Notes: generated by a model from the letters alone, not told the origin. 64,000 bases of DNA from Rikenellaceae bacterium (GCA_015059715.1 SUZV01000004.1:61142-125141), one strand, 5' to 3'. Shown: positions 8,476 to 16,956, numbered from the stretch's first letter. Numbers and translations: made by a program.

Positions 8476-10701
8476 ATGGATAGCAACGTATTAGATAGAT
8501 ATGCCTCGTTTCGAGAATTTATAGCGTCGCAGTTCTCGCAAAAGACACAGAGTATGGTCGACAAGGCACTGCTCTTTGCCGAGGAGGAGCTTTGCGACAG
8601 ACGACGCTACGACAATACCCCACTGCTGAATCACGGTGTGGCAATGGCTCGCATCGTTGCCGAGAGCATAGGCTTAGGGCGCAACTCTACCATTGCTGCG
8701 ATTCTCCACGACGTTGTACGCATCGCCATTCAGGAGCAGAGCCCACGCCTTGAGGAGCTAACCACGACAATACGCAACGACTATGGCGATGAGGTGCTGG
8801 GCATCGCCGTATCGCTGTGCAAGATTTCAGATATTAAGCTTAAGAGGTCCAAGGAGCAAGCTTCGGACTTCCGCGATATGATTGTATCCTACTCGGAAGA
8901 CCCACGTGTCATCCTCGTCAAGCTTGCCGATAGACTTGAGGTTATGCGCACCCTCGACATCTTCCCCGAGAAGAAACGGCTCTCGAAGAGCTGGGAGAGC
9001 CTAAATCTCTATGCCGAGATAGCCCATAAGCTTGGACTCTATGTGATAAAGAGCGAGCTTGAGGACCTCTCGCTAAAGTATATCGAGCCCGAGGCATACA
9101 ACCATATCGTCACCGAGCTTAAGGATAGCGAGGCCGAGCGTATGGCCTTCATCGAGGAGTTTCTACAGCCTGTACGTCGTCTTCTCGATGCCGACGGCAT
9201 CAAGTACCATATCAAGAGCCGCACAAAGTCCGTATTCTCGATATATCAGAAGATGAAGAAACAGCAGGTCGATTTCAAGGGTGTCTACGACATCTTCGCG
9301 CTGCGCATCATCATCGACTGCCCGATAGAGAGCGAGAAGCCGCTCTGCTGGACCGTATATTCCCACGTCACGTCGCTCTACACGCCCAATCCTAAGCGTA
9401 TGCGCGACTGGATATCTATCCCCAAGTCCAACGGCTATGAGTCGCTGCACACCACCGTAGTTACCAACGAGGGTCGCTGGGTGGAGGTGCAGATACGCAC
9501 CGAGCGCATGGACGAGGTTGCCGAGCGCGGTATTGCGGCACACTGGCGATATAAGGGCGTTAAGCAGGGAGGTATGGGTGCCGAGGAGTGGCTGGGCCGT
9601 CTGCGCGAGCTTTTGGAGGATACACCCTCGGAGTCTATCGCACACCGCTTCGATGCCAAACCCTCGGAGGGCGAGATATTTGTCTTTACCCCTTCGGGCG
9701 ATATACGCAAGCTGCCTGAGGGAGCTACGGTACTCGACTTTGCCTTCGATATACACACGTCGTTGGGTGCTATATGTACGGGTGGCAAGGTCGGAGGTCG
9801 CGTTGTGCCCATCAAGGAGCCCCTGCATAATGGCGATATCTGTGAGGTCATCACCCGTAAGGACCAGACCCCTAAGGCCGACTGGCTCAACATCTGCGTT
9901 ACGCAAAAGGCCCGAAACAAGATACGCGCCTACCTTCGCGAGGAGCGTATGAAGCATGCACGCCTTGGTCGCGAGGAGCTTGAGCGCAAGATAAAGAACT
10001 GGAAACTCGATGTTAGCATAGATGAGGCCGTAGCCTACCTGTGTAAGTACCTCAAGATACGTCGTGGCAACGAGTTATATGTTGCCATTGCCGACCAGAA
10101 GATTGAGGCTGGGCAGATTAAGGAGACGCTCCTGCAGTGGCTCTCGGGTCAGGCCGATGAGCAGCGTCGTCAGGCCGCTGCCGAGGTCGAGGAGCGCAAG
10201 CTACGCCTACGCGAGGAGCGTATCGAGAATAACCCACCTGCGCCACATAGCGATGCCCTTGTTATCGATGACAGCATCAATAATATAGAGTATAAGCTGG
10301 GACGCTGCTGCAACCCTATCAAGGGTGACGACATCTTTGGCTTTGTGACTATCAATTCTGGCATCACCATCCACCGTATCGACTGCCCTAATGCACGTCG
10401 TATGCGAGAACGCTACCCCTACCGCGTTATCGATGCTCGCTGGCGCGATAGTGCTTCTGGGGCCTTTAGAATCACCGTATCGATTTCGGCTGCCGACATT
10501 CCAGGCATCGCCACGACGATTATGGATGTTGCGAGCAAGGAGCTTAAGCTCTCGGTGCGAGGCATAAACTATAATCCTAAGGGCGATGGTACCGCCTCGG
10601 CACAGCTTATCGTCGAGGTTCCGAGTACGGGTGTTGTCGAGATGCTTCTGCACTCACTGCGCCGCATCAAGGGGGTTAGAAATGTCTACCGCCTAAATTA
10701 G
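8476..10701 (+). CDS. relA/spoT: RelA/SpoT family (p)ppGpp synthetase, HD domain altered
   Basis: A long RSH protein of 741 residues that controls the stringent-response alarmone. Domain order: HD hydrolase-like (~30-200), nucleotidyltransferase synthetase (~235-370, with KSRTKSVFSIYQKM, SIPKSNGYESLHTTV and VQIRTERMDEVAERGIAAHW), TGS (~395-460, IFVFTPSGDIRKLPEGATVLDFAF), helical region, zinc-finger-like CC motif (LGRCCNPIKGDD) and C-terminal ACT (~660-741). In the HD part H53 and H78-D79 are kept. The usual ED of HDxxED is R82-I83, and the usual HN after ADRL is E155-V156. Hydrolysis may therefore be weak or absent, making it functionally RelA-like; this is inference. Bacteroidetes often carry a second RSH enzyme. 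Confidence 0.93.
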   Translation: MDSNVLDRYASFREFIASQFSQKTQSMVDKALLFAEEELCDRRRYDNTPLLNHGVAMARIVAESIGLGRNSTIAAILHDVVRIAIQEQSPRLEELTTTIRNDYGDEVLGIAVSLCKISDIKLKRSKEQASDFRDMIVSYSEDPRVILVKLADRLEVMRTLDIFPEKKRLSKSWESLNLYAEIAHKLGLYVIKSELEDLSLKYIEPEAYNHIVTELKDSEAERMAFIEEFLQPVRRLLDADGIKYHIKSRTKSVFSIYQKMKKQQVDFKGVYDIFALRIIIDCPIESEKPLCWTVYSHVTSLYTPNPKRMRDWISIPKSNGYESLHTTVVTNEGRWVEVQIRTERMDEVAERGIAAHWRYKGVKQGGMGAEEWLGRLRELLEDTPSESIAHRFDAKPSEGEIFVFTPSGDIRKLPEGATVLDFAFDIHTSLGAICTGGKVGGRVVPIKEPLHNGDICEVITRKDQTPKADWLNICVTQKARNKIRAYLREERMKHARLGREELERKIKNWKLDVSIDEAVAYLCKYLKIRRGNELYVAIADQKIEAGQIKETLLQWLSGQADEQRRQAAAEVEERKLRLREERIENNPPAPHSDALVIDDSINNIEYKLGRCCNPIKGDDIFGFVTINSGITIHRIDCPNARRMRERYPYRVIDARWRDSASGAFRITVSISAADIPGIATTIMDVASKELKLSVRGINYNPKGDGTASAQLIVEVPSTGVVEMLLHSLRRIKGVRNVYRLN

Positions 10702-10740
10702 GGGAGTAGAGGATGTAAGCTATAACAGAAACAATAATAG

Positions 10741-11094
10741 ATGATTACCACTATGGATTTTGATTTTAAGAGTTGCCCTTGGGGCGACAACCTTAAGAGC
10801 TGCGCCATTACGGTCTGCGACCTTGACGGTGTTGTACTCTACCAGAATAAACGCTCTATTGATGTCAATGGCGATGTTCGTGGTCGCTCGATGATTCCCT
10901 GCCACTCGGCACGCTCTCGCGATATTATCCAGCGACTTATCAACGAAGGAGCAACGAATGCCTATACCATACAGAAGGGTTCGCTTCGCAAGCTTATCTA
11001 CCAAGCCCCCTGGTACGATGGCGATGAGATTAACGGACTTGTAGAGTTCTCGTTGGAGATTCCCGACGAGATGCCCCACTACGTGCGCGGGTAA
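10741..11094 (+). CDS. Single-domain PAS protein
   Basis: A 117-residue stand-alone PAS fold. The pattern AITVCDLDGVVLYQNKRSI, then GRSMIPCHSARSRDIIQRLI, then NAYTIQKGSLRKLIYQAPWY and GLVEFSLEIPDEMPHYVRG matches a family of small PAS proteins widespread in anaerobes. There is no output domain, so it may act through a partner or bind a small ligand. A strong terminator follows the gene. Function unknown. Confidence 0.8.
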   Translation: MITTMDFDFKSCPWGDNLKSCAITVCDLDGVVLYQNKRSIDVNGDVRGRSMIPCHSARSRDIIQRLINEGATNAYTIQKGSLRKLIYQAPWYDGDEINGLVEFSLEIPDEMPHYVRG

Positions 11095-11121
11095 CAAATA
11101 AGGGCCTATTGGCCACCGAAA

Positions 11122-11170
11122 GGGGCAGCCTTATCCCTCTAAAACAGAAGATAAGCTGCCCCGATTTTAT
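11122..11170 (+). terminator. Rho-independent-type terminator after the PAS gene
   Basis: Stem arms GGGGCAGC (11122-11129) and GCTGCCCC (11155-11162) extend inward through TTATC/GATAA with one bulge, then GATTTTAT. It also separates this unit from the convergent radical SAM gene. Confidence 0.75.
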
Positions 11171-11210
11171 CTGCTAATTTTGACCAATAAGTCACAATAT
11201 ATCTACTAAC

Positions 11211-12296
11211 CTACAGTCCACCCCTTAACATTTTGTAGTGGCAATACATCAACTTACCCTCCTCGTCGCGTAGGTGCATGCCGCCGCCACGACAGAATTG
11301 CCACACCTTACAGTCGGCACACTCATCCTTGCGCGTCCACTCGCGATTGCGGAATGTCGCAAAGCGGTTCTGCCACACATCCCAGAAGCTATCCTTATAG
11401 ATATTGCCCTGAGTATAGTTACCTCTGACACTCGTACACCCCGAGATATCGCCATTGACACGTATCGAGGCGACGTTAACACCAGCATTACACATATAGA
11501 AGTGGTCGCGCACCTCAGTCTCGTAGCCCCCTAAGAAGCCCTCGCAGGCGTAGTTTAGCGTGATGCGACCCTCTCGACGTGTGCGACGTATAAACTCCAT
11601 AAGAGTGCGAAAATCATCGGCCTCGATATGTAGCGTAGCATCGCGCTTGGCCCTGCCAGCAGGGAATACCGAAAATATGCGCCAATGTGTTATTCCCTCG
11701 GCAATAAGGAACTCCTTCCACTCCTCAAGACGAGGCATCAGCGCAGGCGTTACACAGGTGATAACATCGTATGTTAGGCCCTTAATCTGACGAATATAGC
11801 CTATAGCACGTCGTGCTCGCTCGAAGCTTTCACCACTCTGGCGTATGTAGTTGTGAACATCCTCAAAGCCATCGAAGCTTACAGATATGCTCCTAAGACC
11901 AGCATCGACCAGGGCTTTAAGTCTTTCGCGCGTAAGGCCCAAGCCATTTGTCACCATACCCCACTTATAACCTCGTTGTGTCACTTGGCGACCAGCCTCC
12001 TCAAGGTCACGACGCACCAACACCTCGCCACCCGAGAATATTATTAGCACCTCCTCGGGATTTACGTGTGGCGTAACCTCCGTATCGAGGACCTTGAGGA
12101 AGTCCTCCAAAGGCATATCTCGCTCAGCGACATCGGTGCGGCAGTCGCTACCACAGTGGCGGCACCTAAGATTACAACGAAGCGTACACTCCCAGAAGAG
12201 TGTACGCAACTTATGACGCTCGACCACGCCATCGTATATGCCCCTAAAGAGCTTAAGTCCGATGTATTTACGCAGTCCTAACCTCTTACCTTTCAC
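11211..12296 (-). CDS. Radical SAM enzyme of the rSAM/lipoprotein system
   Basis: A 361-residue radical SAM protein. The [4Fe-4S]-binding motif is in FWECTLRCNLRCRHCGSDC (CxxxCxxC, about residues 36-47). The core continues with IIFSGGEVLVRRDL, WGMVTNGLGLT and ISVSFDGFEDVHNYIR. A C-terminal SPASM-like cluster region holds CEGFLGGYE, FYMCNAGVNVASI, CTSVRGNYTQGNIY and CADCKVWQFCRGGGMH. This agrees closely with the Bacteroidetes enzyme of the 'rSAM/lipoprotein' pair (TIGR04133-type, from memory). The small lipoprotein gene lies directly upstream, 13 bp away, and is its expected partner. The modification performed is not known. Confidence 0.88.
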   Translation of the reverse strand: MKGKRLGLRKYIGLKLFRGIYDGVVERHKLRTLFWECTLRCNLRCRHCGSDCRTDVAERDMPLEDFLKVLDTEVTPHVNPEEVLIIFSGGEVLVRRDLEEAGRQVTQRGYKWGMVTNGLGLTRERLKALVDAGLRSISVSFDGFEDVHNYIRQSGESFERARRAIGYIRQIKGLTYDVITCVTPALMPRLEEWKEFLIAEGITHWRIFSVFPAGRAKRDATLHIEADDFRTLMEFIRRTRREGRITLNYACEGFLGGYETEVRDHFYMCNAGVNVASIRVNGDISGCTSVRGNYTQGNIYKDSFWDVWQNRFATFRNREWTRKDECADCKVWQFCRGGGMHLRDEEGKLMYCHYKMLRGGL

Positions 12297-12309
12297 CGCA
12301 ATAGATATA

Positions 12310-12645
12310 TTACTTCTCGGCGGCCTCAGCAGCCTCAGCAGCCTCAGCAGCCTTGGCAGCCTCTTTCTCTGCTCGTATCTCCTCTACGCGCTTCTTTGCC
12401 TCCTCCTCGGTAATAGGCTTTACAACACTTCCATCGGGGAAGGGCACACCCTCCTCTATTGGGCGAGCAATCTCACCCTCGGGAGTAGGAACGCCATACA
12501 TAAGCATAATGCGTGGATCCTCCTCCTCAGACACGATATCCTGAGCCTTCTTATCTTCGCTCTTCGTAGCCTTCTTAGTTCCGCAGCAAGCCGTTACCGA
12601 GAAACCCAAGAGTGCCAAAAGCGTCATCTTCCACTTAATATTCAT
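12310..12645 (-). CDS. Small lipoprotein partner of the radical SAM enzyme
   Basis: A 111-residue lipoprotein. The signal peptide ends in the lipobox VTAC at about residue 20, giving a mature N-terminus CCGTKK. A central MYGVPTP-containing segment resembles the conserved part of the rSAM-associated lipoprotein family (TIGR04134-like, moderately sure). The C-terminal third is charged and ends in Ala-Ala-Glu repeats encoded by a 9-bp unit. It is the first gene of the operon with the radical SAM enzyme and may be its substrate. The repeat unit is a multiple of three, so length changes would keep the frame. Confidence 0.8.
   Translation of the reverse strand: MNIKWKMTLLALLGFSVTACCGTKKATKSEDKKAQDIVSEEEDPRIMLMYGVPTPEGEIARPIEEGVPFPDGSVVKPITEEEAKKRVEEIRAEKEAAKAAEAAEAAEAAEK
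12313..12361 (-). repeat. 9-bp coding microsatellite (Ala-Ala-Glu)
   Basis: Three identical copies of GCTGCTGAG and one GCCGCCGAG variant occur in tandem at the 3' end of the lipoprotein gene, preceded by a diverged copy. Slippage would change the tail in whole Ala-Ala-Glu steps. Confidence 0.8.
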
Positions 12646-12709
12646 AATTCGTTGTTTTAGTTATTATGTAATATTATATAATATATCTACACATAGACAA
12701 TTACCCTCA

Positions 12710-12745
12710 CAAATATATGGCTTTTTCTTCGAATCTACAAATATA
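12710..12745 (-). promoter_or_regulatory. Two candidate -7 boxes for the lipoprotein/rSAM operon
   Basis: The minus strand reads TATATTTG at 12710-12717 and again at 12738-12745, both matching TAnnTTTG. They lie 65 and 93 bp upstream of the lipoprotein ATG, and either could serve. They are back to back with the cold-shock gene promoter. Confidence 0.45.
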
Positions 12746-12791
12746 ACGCAAAAATTTATGGTAATGGTATTGCCACGTATAATAAAATTTG

Positions 12792-12799
12792 TAACTTTG
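12792..12799 (+). promoter_or_regulatory. -7 box of the cold-shock gene
   Basis: TAACTTTG matches TAnnTTTG. A TTG triplet about 20 bp upstream fits the -33 element. The predicted start would leave a very short leader before the ATG at 12823. Confidence 0.55.
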
Positions 12800-12822
12800 G
12801 ACTACCAAAATGACACTACACG

Positions 12823-13026
12823 ATGAAAGGGCGCGTAAAATGGTTCGACGATAAACGAGGTTACGGCTTTATAACCTCCGAGTCAGATGGGGATGTCTAC
12901 GTACACTACACGGCGATTGTCAAGGAGGGATACCGCACCCTCAAGCACAACTGGCGCGTGGAGTTTGACGTTGTCACCACCGCAGAGGGGCGCATCGAGG
13001 CTCGGAATGTTGTGGTGCAGAGGTAG
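12823..13026 (+). CDS. Cold-shock domain protein (CspA family)
   Basis: A 67-residue single cold-shock domain that binds single-stranded nucleic acid and melts RNA structure. RNP1 is KRGYGFIT (residues 11-18) and RNP2 is VYVHYTAI (25-32; canonical VFVHFSAI). The start MKGRVKWFDDKRGYGFI is typical. It is monocistronic, between the rSAM operon and the methionine operon. Confidence 0.93.
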   Translation: MKGRVKWFDDKRGYGFITSESDGDVYVHYTAIVKEGYRTLKHNWRVEFDVVTTAEGRIEARNVVVQR

Positions 13027-13088
13027 TAGGCCCTACGCTGTTATGCAGACTAACGGCTCAACCTCTTGTATATAACGATTTTTTTACT

Positions 13089-13096
13089 TATCTTTG
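13089..13096 (+). promoter_or_regulatory. -7 box upstream of the Met-rich leader ORF
   Basis: TATCTTTG matches TAnnTTTG. It lies 19 bp before the ATG of the leader ORF, so a transcript starting near 13103 would carry the leader peptide almost at its 5' end. Confidence 0.5.
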
Positions 13097-13115
13097 CAGA
13101 ACCTACTGACCAAAG

Positions 13116-13238
13116 ATGAACTTCGCAATAACTAACATACCACAAACCGCACAGGAGCTATCGATGGTTTGTGCGAGAGCGGCGACCCGTATGGTGGCCA
13201 CAACCTCGATGTATATGTATATGCGAATGTGCCGTTAG
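13116..13238 (+). CDS. Methionine-rich 40-aa leader peptide candidate
   Basis: A 40-codon frame ending in TAG lies between a promoter box and metY. Seven residues are Met. Four of them fall at positions 32, 34, 36 and 38, in the C-terminal run SMYMYMRMCR. A cluster of codons for the pathway product just before a hairpin is the hallmark of leader peptides in translation-coupled attenuation (as in trp/his leaders). The last Met codon and the stop overlap the hairpin arms TGTGCC/GGCACA. Clustering of Met codons is seen directly; the attenuation role is inferred. It could be a chance ORF. Confidence 0.5.
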   Translation: MNFAITNIPQTAQELSMVCARAATRMVATTSMYMYMRMCR

Positions 13239-13296
13239 GCACACCTATTATCTTTGTGTAGCTACGTGCTACTCTACCCAACCGCACATATTTTTT
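13228..13296 (+). promoter_or_regulatory. Possible attenuator region of the met operon
   Basis: TGTGCC (13228-13233) pairs perfectly with GGCACA (13238-13243) around a four-base loop. Alternatively ATGTGC (13227-13232) can pair with GCACAT (13284-13289), which is followed by a run of six T. The two pairings exclude each other. A further stem GTAGC/GCTAC lies between them. Which pairing is terminator or antiterminator cannot be settled by eye. Confidence 0.35.
13250..13257 (+). promoter_or_regulatory. Second candidate -7 box for metY
   Basis: TATCTTTG again matches TAnnTTTG, 97 bp before the metY start. If active, it would bypass the leader ORF. The leader from here contains a stem CGCCA/TGGCG around 13300-13318. 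Confidence 0.4.
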
Positions 13297-13354
13297 ACAC
13301 GCCATAACATTAGTGGCGACACAACTATTTGCATAACATTAATTAAGATATACT

Positions 13355-14638
13355 ATGTCAGAGAAGAGACTGCGTTTCGAGACGCGACAAATACACGGAG
13401 GCTACCACGTAGACCAGACTAATGCACGCGGTATAGCCATACACCCTACGGCAGCATACCACTTTCCCTCATGCGACTACGCTGCCAACCTCTTTACGCT
13501 CAGCGAGCCAGGATATATATACACACGCCTGCACAACCCCACTACTGCGGCCTACGAGGAGCGCGTAGCGGCACTCTACGAGGGTGTGGGAGCCTTGGCT
13601 ACGGCAGCAGGAATGTCGGCCATACTCCTCACAGTAACGGCCTTAGCCTCGGCAGGACAAAATATCGTGACCTCGCCATACCTATATGGTGGTACACACA
13701 ACCAGTTTGTCATCTCGCTGCGCAACGTAGGCATAGATTGTCGCTTGGCCAAGAGCGATAGTCCAGAGGATATGGCGGCTCTTGTCGATGAGAACACACG
13801 CGCCCTCTTCGTCGAGTCTATGGGCAACCCCACCTGCCGTGTTGCCGACATCGAGGCCTTGGCCAAGGTAGCACACAGCAACAACATACCCCTTATTGTC
13901 GACAACACCTTTGGTGCAGGAGGATATCTGTGCAACCCCTTCGAGTGGGGCGCAGATATAATCACCGACTCGGCGACAAAGTGGATAAATGGCCATGGCA
14001 CAGCTATGGGAGGCATTATCGTCGACAGTGGCAAGTTCGACTGGCGAGCCTCGGGCAAGTTTCCAACTATTGATGGTCCCTCGGAGGGATATCATGGTCT
14101 TAATCTGTACGATGCCTTTGGCAATCAGGCCTTTATTGTCAAGTGTCGCGTAGATGGCATGCGCGACTTTGGCTGCTGTCCTTCGCCCTTCGATGCCTAC
14201 CTTATGCTCCTTGGCTTAGAGACCCTTTCGCTACGTGTTAAGCACGAAGTAGAGTCGACATACCGCCTTGCCGAGTACTGCAAAAACCACCCTAAGGTCG
14301 AGCGCGTAAGCTTCGTGGGCTTCGAGTCGCACCCTACATACCACTTGGCACAGAAGTACTTCCGCTTTGGAGCCGCCCCCGTCATGACCATCGAACTAAA
14401 GGGCGACTTAGACTCTACCGTAAGGTTTGTCGAGGGGCTTAAGCTCTCGGGGAATATGACCATGATAGGCGACTCTATAAGCGTTGTTACGCACCCTGCC
14501 TCGACGACACATAAGCAGCTCTCCGACGAGGCTAAGCGTGCTGCGGGCATCACACCTACGCTTCTGCGCATATCGCTCGGACTGGAGGATGTCGAGGATA
14601 TTATTGCCGACTATGAGCAGGCACTACAAAATATTTAG
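13355..14638 (+). CDS. metY: O-acetylhomoserine aminocarboxypropyltransferase
   Basis: A PLP enzyme that replaces the acetyl group of O-acetylhomoserine with sulfide to give homocysteine (cytosolic direct sulfhydrylation). The 427-residue length is normal for the Cys/Met metabolism PLP family. Visible motifs are the N-terminal FETRQIHGGYHVD, the tetramer-contact YTRLHNPTTAAYEERVAALYEG, and the PLP lysine K209 in DSATKWINGHG. First structural gene of the metY-metX-hom cluster, 9 bp before metX. Cystathionine-lyase-type relatives lack this longer insert pattern, so MetY is preferred. Confidence 0.94.
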   Translation: MSEKRLRFETRQIHGGYHVDQTNARGIAIHPTAAYHFPSCDYAANLFTLSEPGYIYTRLHNPTTAAYEERVAALYEGVGALATAAGMSAILLTVTALASAGQNIVTSPYLYGGTHNQFVISLRNVGIDCRLAKSDSPEDMAALVDENTRALFVESMGNPTCRVADIEALAKVAHSNNIPLIVDNTFGAGGYLCNPFEWGADIITDSATKWINGHGTAMGGIIVDSGKFDWRASGKFPTIDGPSEGYHGLNLYDAFGNQAFIVKCRVDGMRDFGCCPSPFDAYLMLLGLETLSLRVKHEVESTYRLAEYCKNHPKVERVSFVGFESHPTYHLAQKYFRFGAAPVMTIELKGDLDSTVRFVEGLKLSGNMTMIGDSISVVTHPASTTHKQLSDEAKRAAGITPTLLRISLGLEDVEDIIADYEQALQNI

Positions 14639-14647
14639 GCCGAGTTT

Positions 14648-15673
14648 ATGAGCCACATATACCACCATAACGAGGCTGTAACGCTTGAGTCGGGAGCCAC
14701 GCTTGCCAAGGTAGATATCGTCTACGACACCTATGGCGAGATTAACGCTGCGCACGACAACATCATCTGGGTATGCCATGCTCTCACGGCCAACTCCGAT
14801 GTTGCCGACTGGTGGCCCCACACCGTCGAGGAGGGTCGCTTTCTTGACCCTACGCGCTACTTTATTATATGCGCCAACTTTCTCGGCTCGCACTACGGCA
14901 CGACATCGCCCCTGTCTGTAAACCCCGAGACGCAAGAGAAGTACTACTACGACTTTCCACGCATCACGGTACGCGACATGGTGTTGTGCCATAAGCTGTT
15001 GGCTAAGCACCTTGGCATCGAGCGTGTCAAGATGCTTATAGGCAGCTCGATAGGAGGCTTCCAAGCTATGGAGTGGGCCATCAGCGAGCCACACTTTGCC
15101 GAGCACCTTGCGCTTATAGCTACTACGACATGCTCCGAGCCTTGGGCTGCGGCCTTCAACGAGTCGCAGCGCATGGCTATACGTCTTGACAGCACGTGGG
15201 GGCAGAAGCGCGATGATGCTGGCATAGATGGCATGGCCGTAGCTCGCTCCATAGCCCTTATAAGCTATCGTGGCGGTGCAGCATATAACGCTACGCAGCA
15301 GGAGATAGATGGTGCTACCGAAGTATCGTTTGAGCGTCGCGCACATAGCTACCAGCGATATCAGGGCGAGAAGCTACGTCGCAGGTTTAACGCCCTGTCG
15401 TACTACCGCCTTAGCGAGGCTGTTGACTCACACAACATAGCACGTGGTCGTGGCTCTATAGCCGAGGCACTACGCCGCATCGAGGCTCGCACGCTCATCG
15501 TGGCGATATCGTCCGATATACTCTTTCCACCCGAGGCACACACACCGCTTAGGGAGCATATCGCCAATGCCGAGTACCACCTCATCGAGTCGGAGTTCGG
15601 ACACGATGGCTTCCTTGTGGAGCACGAGAAGCTAAACACGATAATTGAGAACTTTTTAAGGGGGGTCCAATAA
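14648..15673 (+). CDS. metX: Homoserine O-acetyltransferase
   Basis: An alpha/beta-hydrolase-fold enzyme that acetylates homoserine with acetyl-CoA, making the substrate of MetY. 341 residues. The nucleophile elbow is GSSIGGFQAMEW (usual GGSMGGMQALEW), the catalytic Asp is in VAISSDILFPP and the His in ESEFGHDGFLVE. The early motif NIIWVCHALTANSDVADWW matches the family. Coupled to metY by a 9-bp gap; hom follows 101 bp later. A succinyltransferase role cannot be excluded from sequence alone. Confidence 0.93.
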   Translation: MSHIYHHNEAVTLESGATLAKVDIVYDTYGEINAAHDNIIWVCHALTANSDVADWWPHTVEEGRFLDPTRYFIICANFLGSHYGTTSPLSVNPETQEKYYYDFPRITVRDMVLCHKLLAKHLGIERVKMLIGSSIGGFQAMEWAISEPHFAEHLALIATTTCSEPWAAAFNESQRMAIRLDSTWGQKRDDAGIDGMAVARSIALISYRGGAAYNATQQEIDGATEVSFERRAHSYQRYQGEKLRRRFNALSYYRLSEAVDSHNIARGRGSIAEALRRIEARTLIVAISSDILFPPEAHTPLREHIANAEYHLIESEFGHDGFLVEHEKLNTIIENFLRGVQ

Positions 15674-15774
15674 ATTATGTCGTGTTGCTTTTGAAGGTTA
15701 CTCGAAGGCGACAGAAACAGACCTCTCAACAGCGAATAACATAGTTACTAACTTATAGAACACATAAACAGAGT

Positions 15775-16956
15775 ATGAAACGACTAAACATAGGACTTTT
15801 TGGCTTTGGCAACGTAGGTCGAGGCCTCTACGATGTACTTGGACGCATAGAGTCTGACAGTGTACATATCCGCCGTATCTGCGTGCGCGATATCAATAAG
15901 GAGCGTGGTGTCGATGCTGAGTTTACCGACGATGCCGACGCTATATTTAACGATTCGGAGATAAACCTTATCGTCGAGGTTATAGATGATGCCGAGGCTG
16001 CCTATAGTATCGTTAAGCGTGCGCTCAAGAGCCGCATCCCTGTTGTGTCGGGCAATAAGAAGATGCTTGGCCACCATATCCTTGAGCTTATAGACCTTCA
16101 GGAGCAGTACAACACGCCACTGCTCTACGACGCATCTGCCTGTGGCTCGATACCTGTCATCCGCAACCTTGAGGAGTACTACGACAACGACCTGCTCTGC
16201 TCTGTAAAGGGCATCCTCAATGGCTCGTCAAACTTCATCCTTTCGAAGATATTTAACGAGAATATGTCCTATGGCGATGCTCTGCGCTTGGCTCAGGAGT
16301 TAGGCTTTGCCGAGAGCAACCCTACGCTCGACATCGACGGCTGGGACTCGCTCTACAAACTTATTATCATCACCGTACACGCCTTTGGAGTATACGTATC
16401 GCCTGACGAGATCCTTACGTATGGTATCTCGACAATGAATGACTCGGATATACGCTTTGCTCGCGAAAAGGACCGCCGTATAAAGCTTGTTGCCCACGTC
16501 GAGAAGGTCGATGACAGGCTTATTATGTGCGTGTTGCCACAGCTTATCTCGCGCAATAAGTATATCTATAGTGTCGAGGATGAGTTCAACGGTGTAGTTA
16601 TCAAGGGACTGTTCTACGACAAGCAGTTTATGTTTGGTCGCGGTGCTGGTGGCCACCCCACAGGCTCGGCAGTGCTCAGCGACATTACGGCCTGCGGCTA
16701 TAACTACCGCTATGAGTATAAGAAGCGTAACGACTCGGTGTTACCCCACTACACTACGGACCATACGTTCCGCATCTACTTCCGCTATAGGACCGAGGAG
16801 CAGCTTAGCCTACTCACGTTTAGCAAGATACGCGAGCAGTACACCTCCGAGGGGTATAGCTATATCATCGGTGATGTGTCTATTGCCAACCTTAAGGCCC
16901 ATCAGGAGGAGCTGCGCACTGGCGACTGCTTTGTTGCCGCCTATCCTCTTGACTAA
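15775..16956 (+). CDS. hom: Homoserine dehydrogenase
   Basis: Reduces aspartate semialdehyde to homoserine with NAD(P)H. 393 residues: N-terminal Rossmann fold (IGLFGFGNVGRGLYDVL), the SGNKKML segment, the catalytic domain signature GILNGSSNFILSKI and GFAESNPTLDIDGWDSLYKL with the family Asp/Lys region, and a C-terminal ~80-residue ACT-like extension that may sense an end product. It is monofunctional, without an aspartate kinase domain. As the third gene of the met cluster it feeds MetX. Confidence 0.95.
   Translation: MKRLNIGLFGFGNVGRGLYDVLGRIESDSVHIRRICVRDINKERGVDAEFTDDADAIFNDSEINLIVEVIDDAEAAYSIVKRALKSRIPVVSGNKKMLGHHILELIDLQEQYNTPLLYDASACGSIPVIRNLEEYYDNDLLCSVKGILNGSSNFILSKIFNENMSYGDALRLAQELGFAESNPTLDIDGWDSLYKLIIITVHAFGVYVSPDEILTYGISTMNDSDIRFAREKDRRIKLVAHVEKVDDRLIMCVLPQLISRNKYIYSVEDEFNGVVIKGLFYDKQFMFGRGAGGHPTGSAVLSDITACGYNYRYEYKKRNDSVLPHYTTDHTFRIYFRYRTEEQLSLLTFSKIREQYTSEGYSYIIGDVSIANLKAHQEELRTGDCFVAAYPLD

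Noticed and set aside
13228..13354. SAM riboswitch upstream of metY
   Set aside because: Hairpins exist, but I could not match the conserved core of any SAM riboswitch class by eye; left as an untested alternative.
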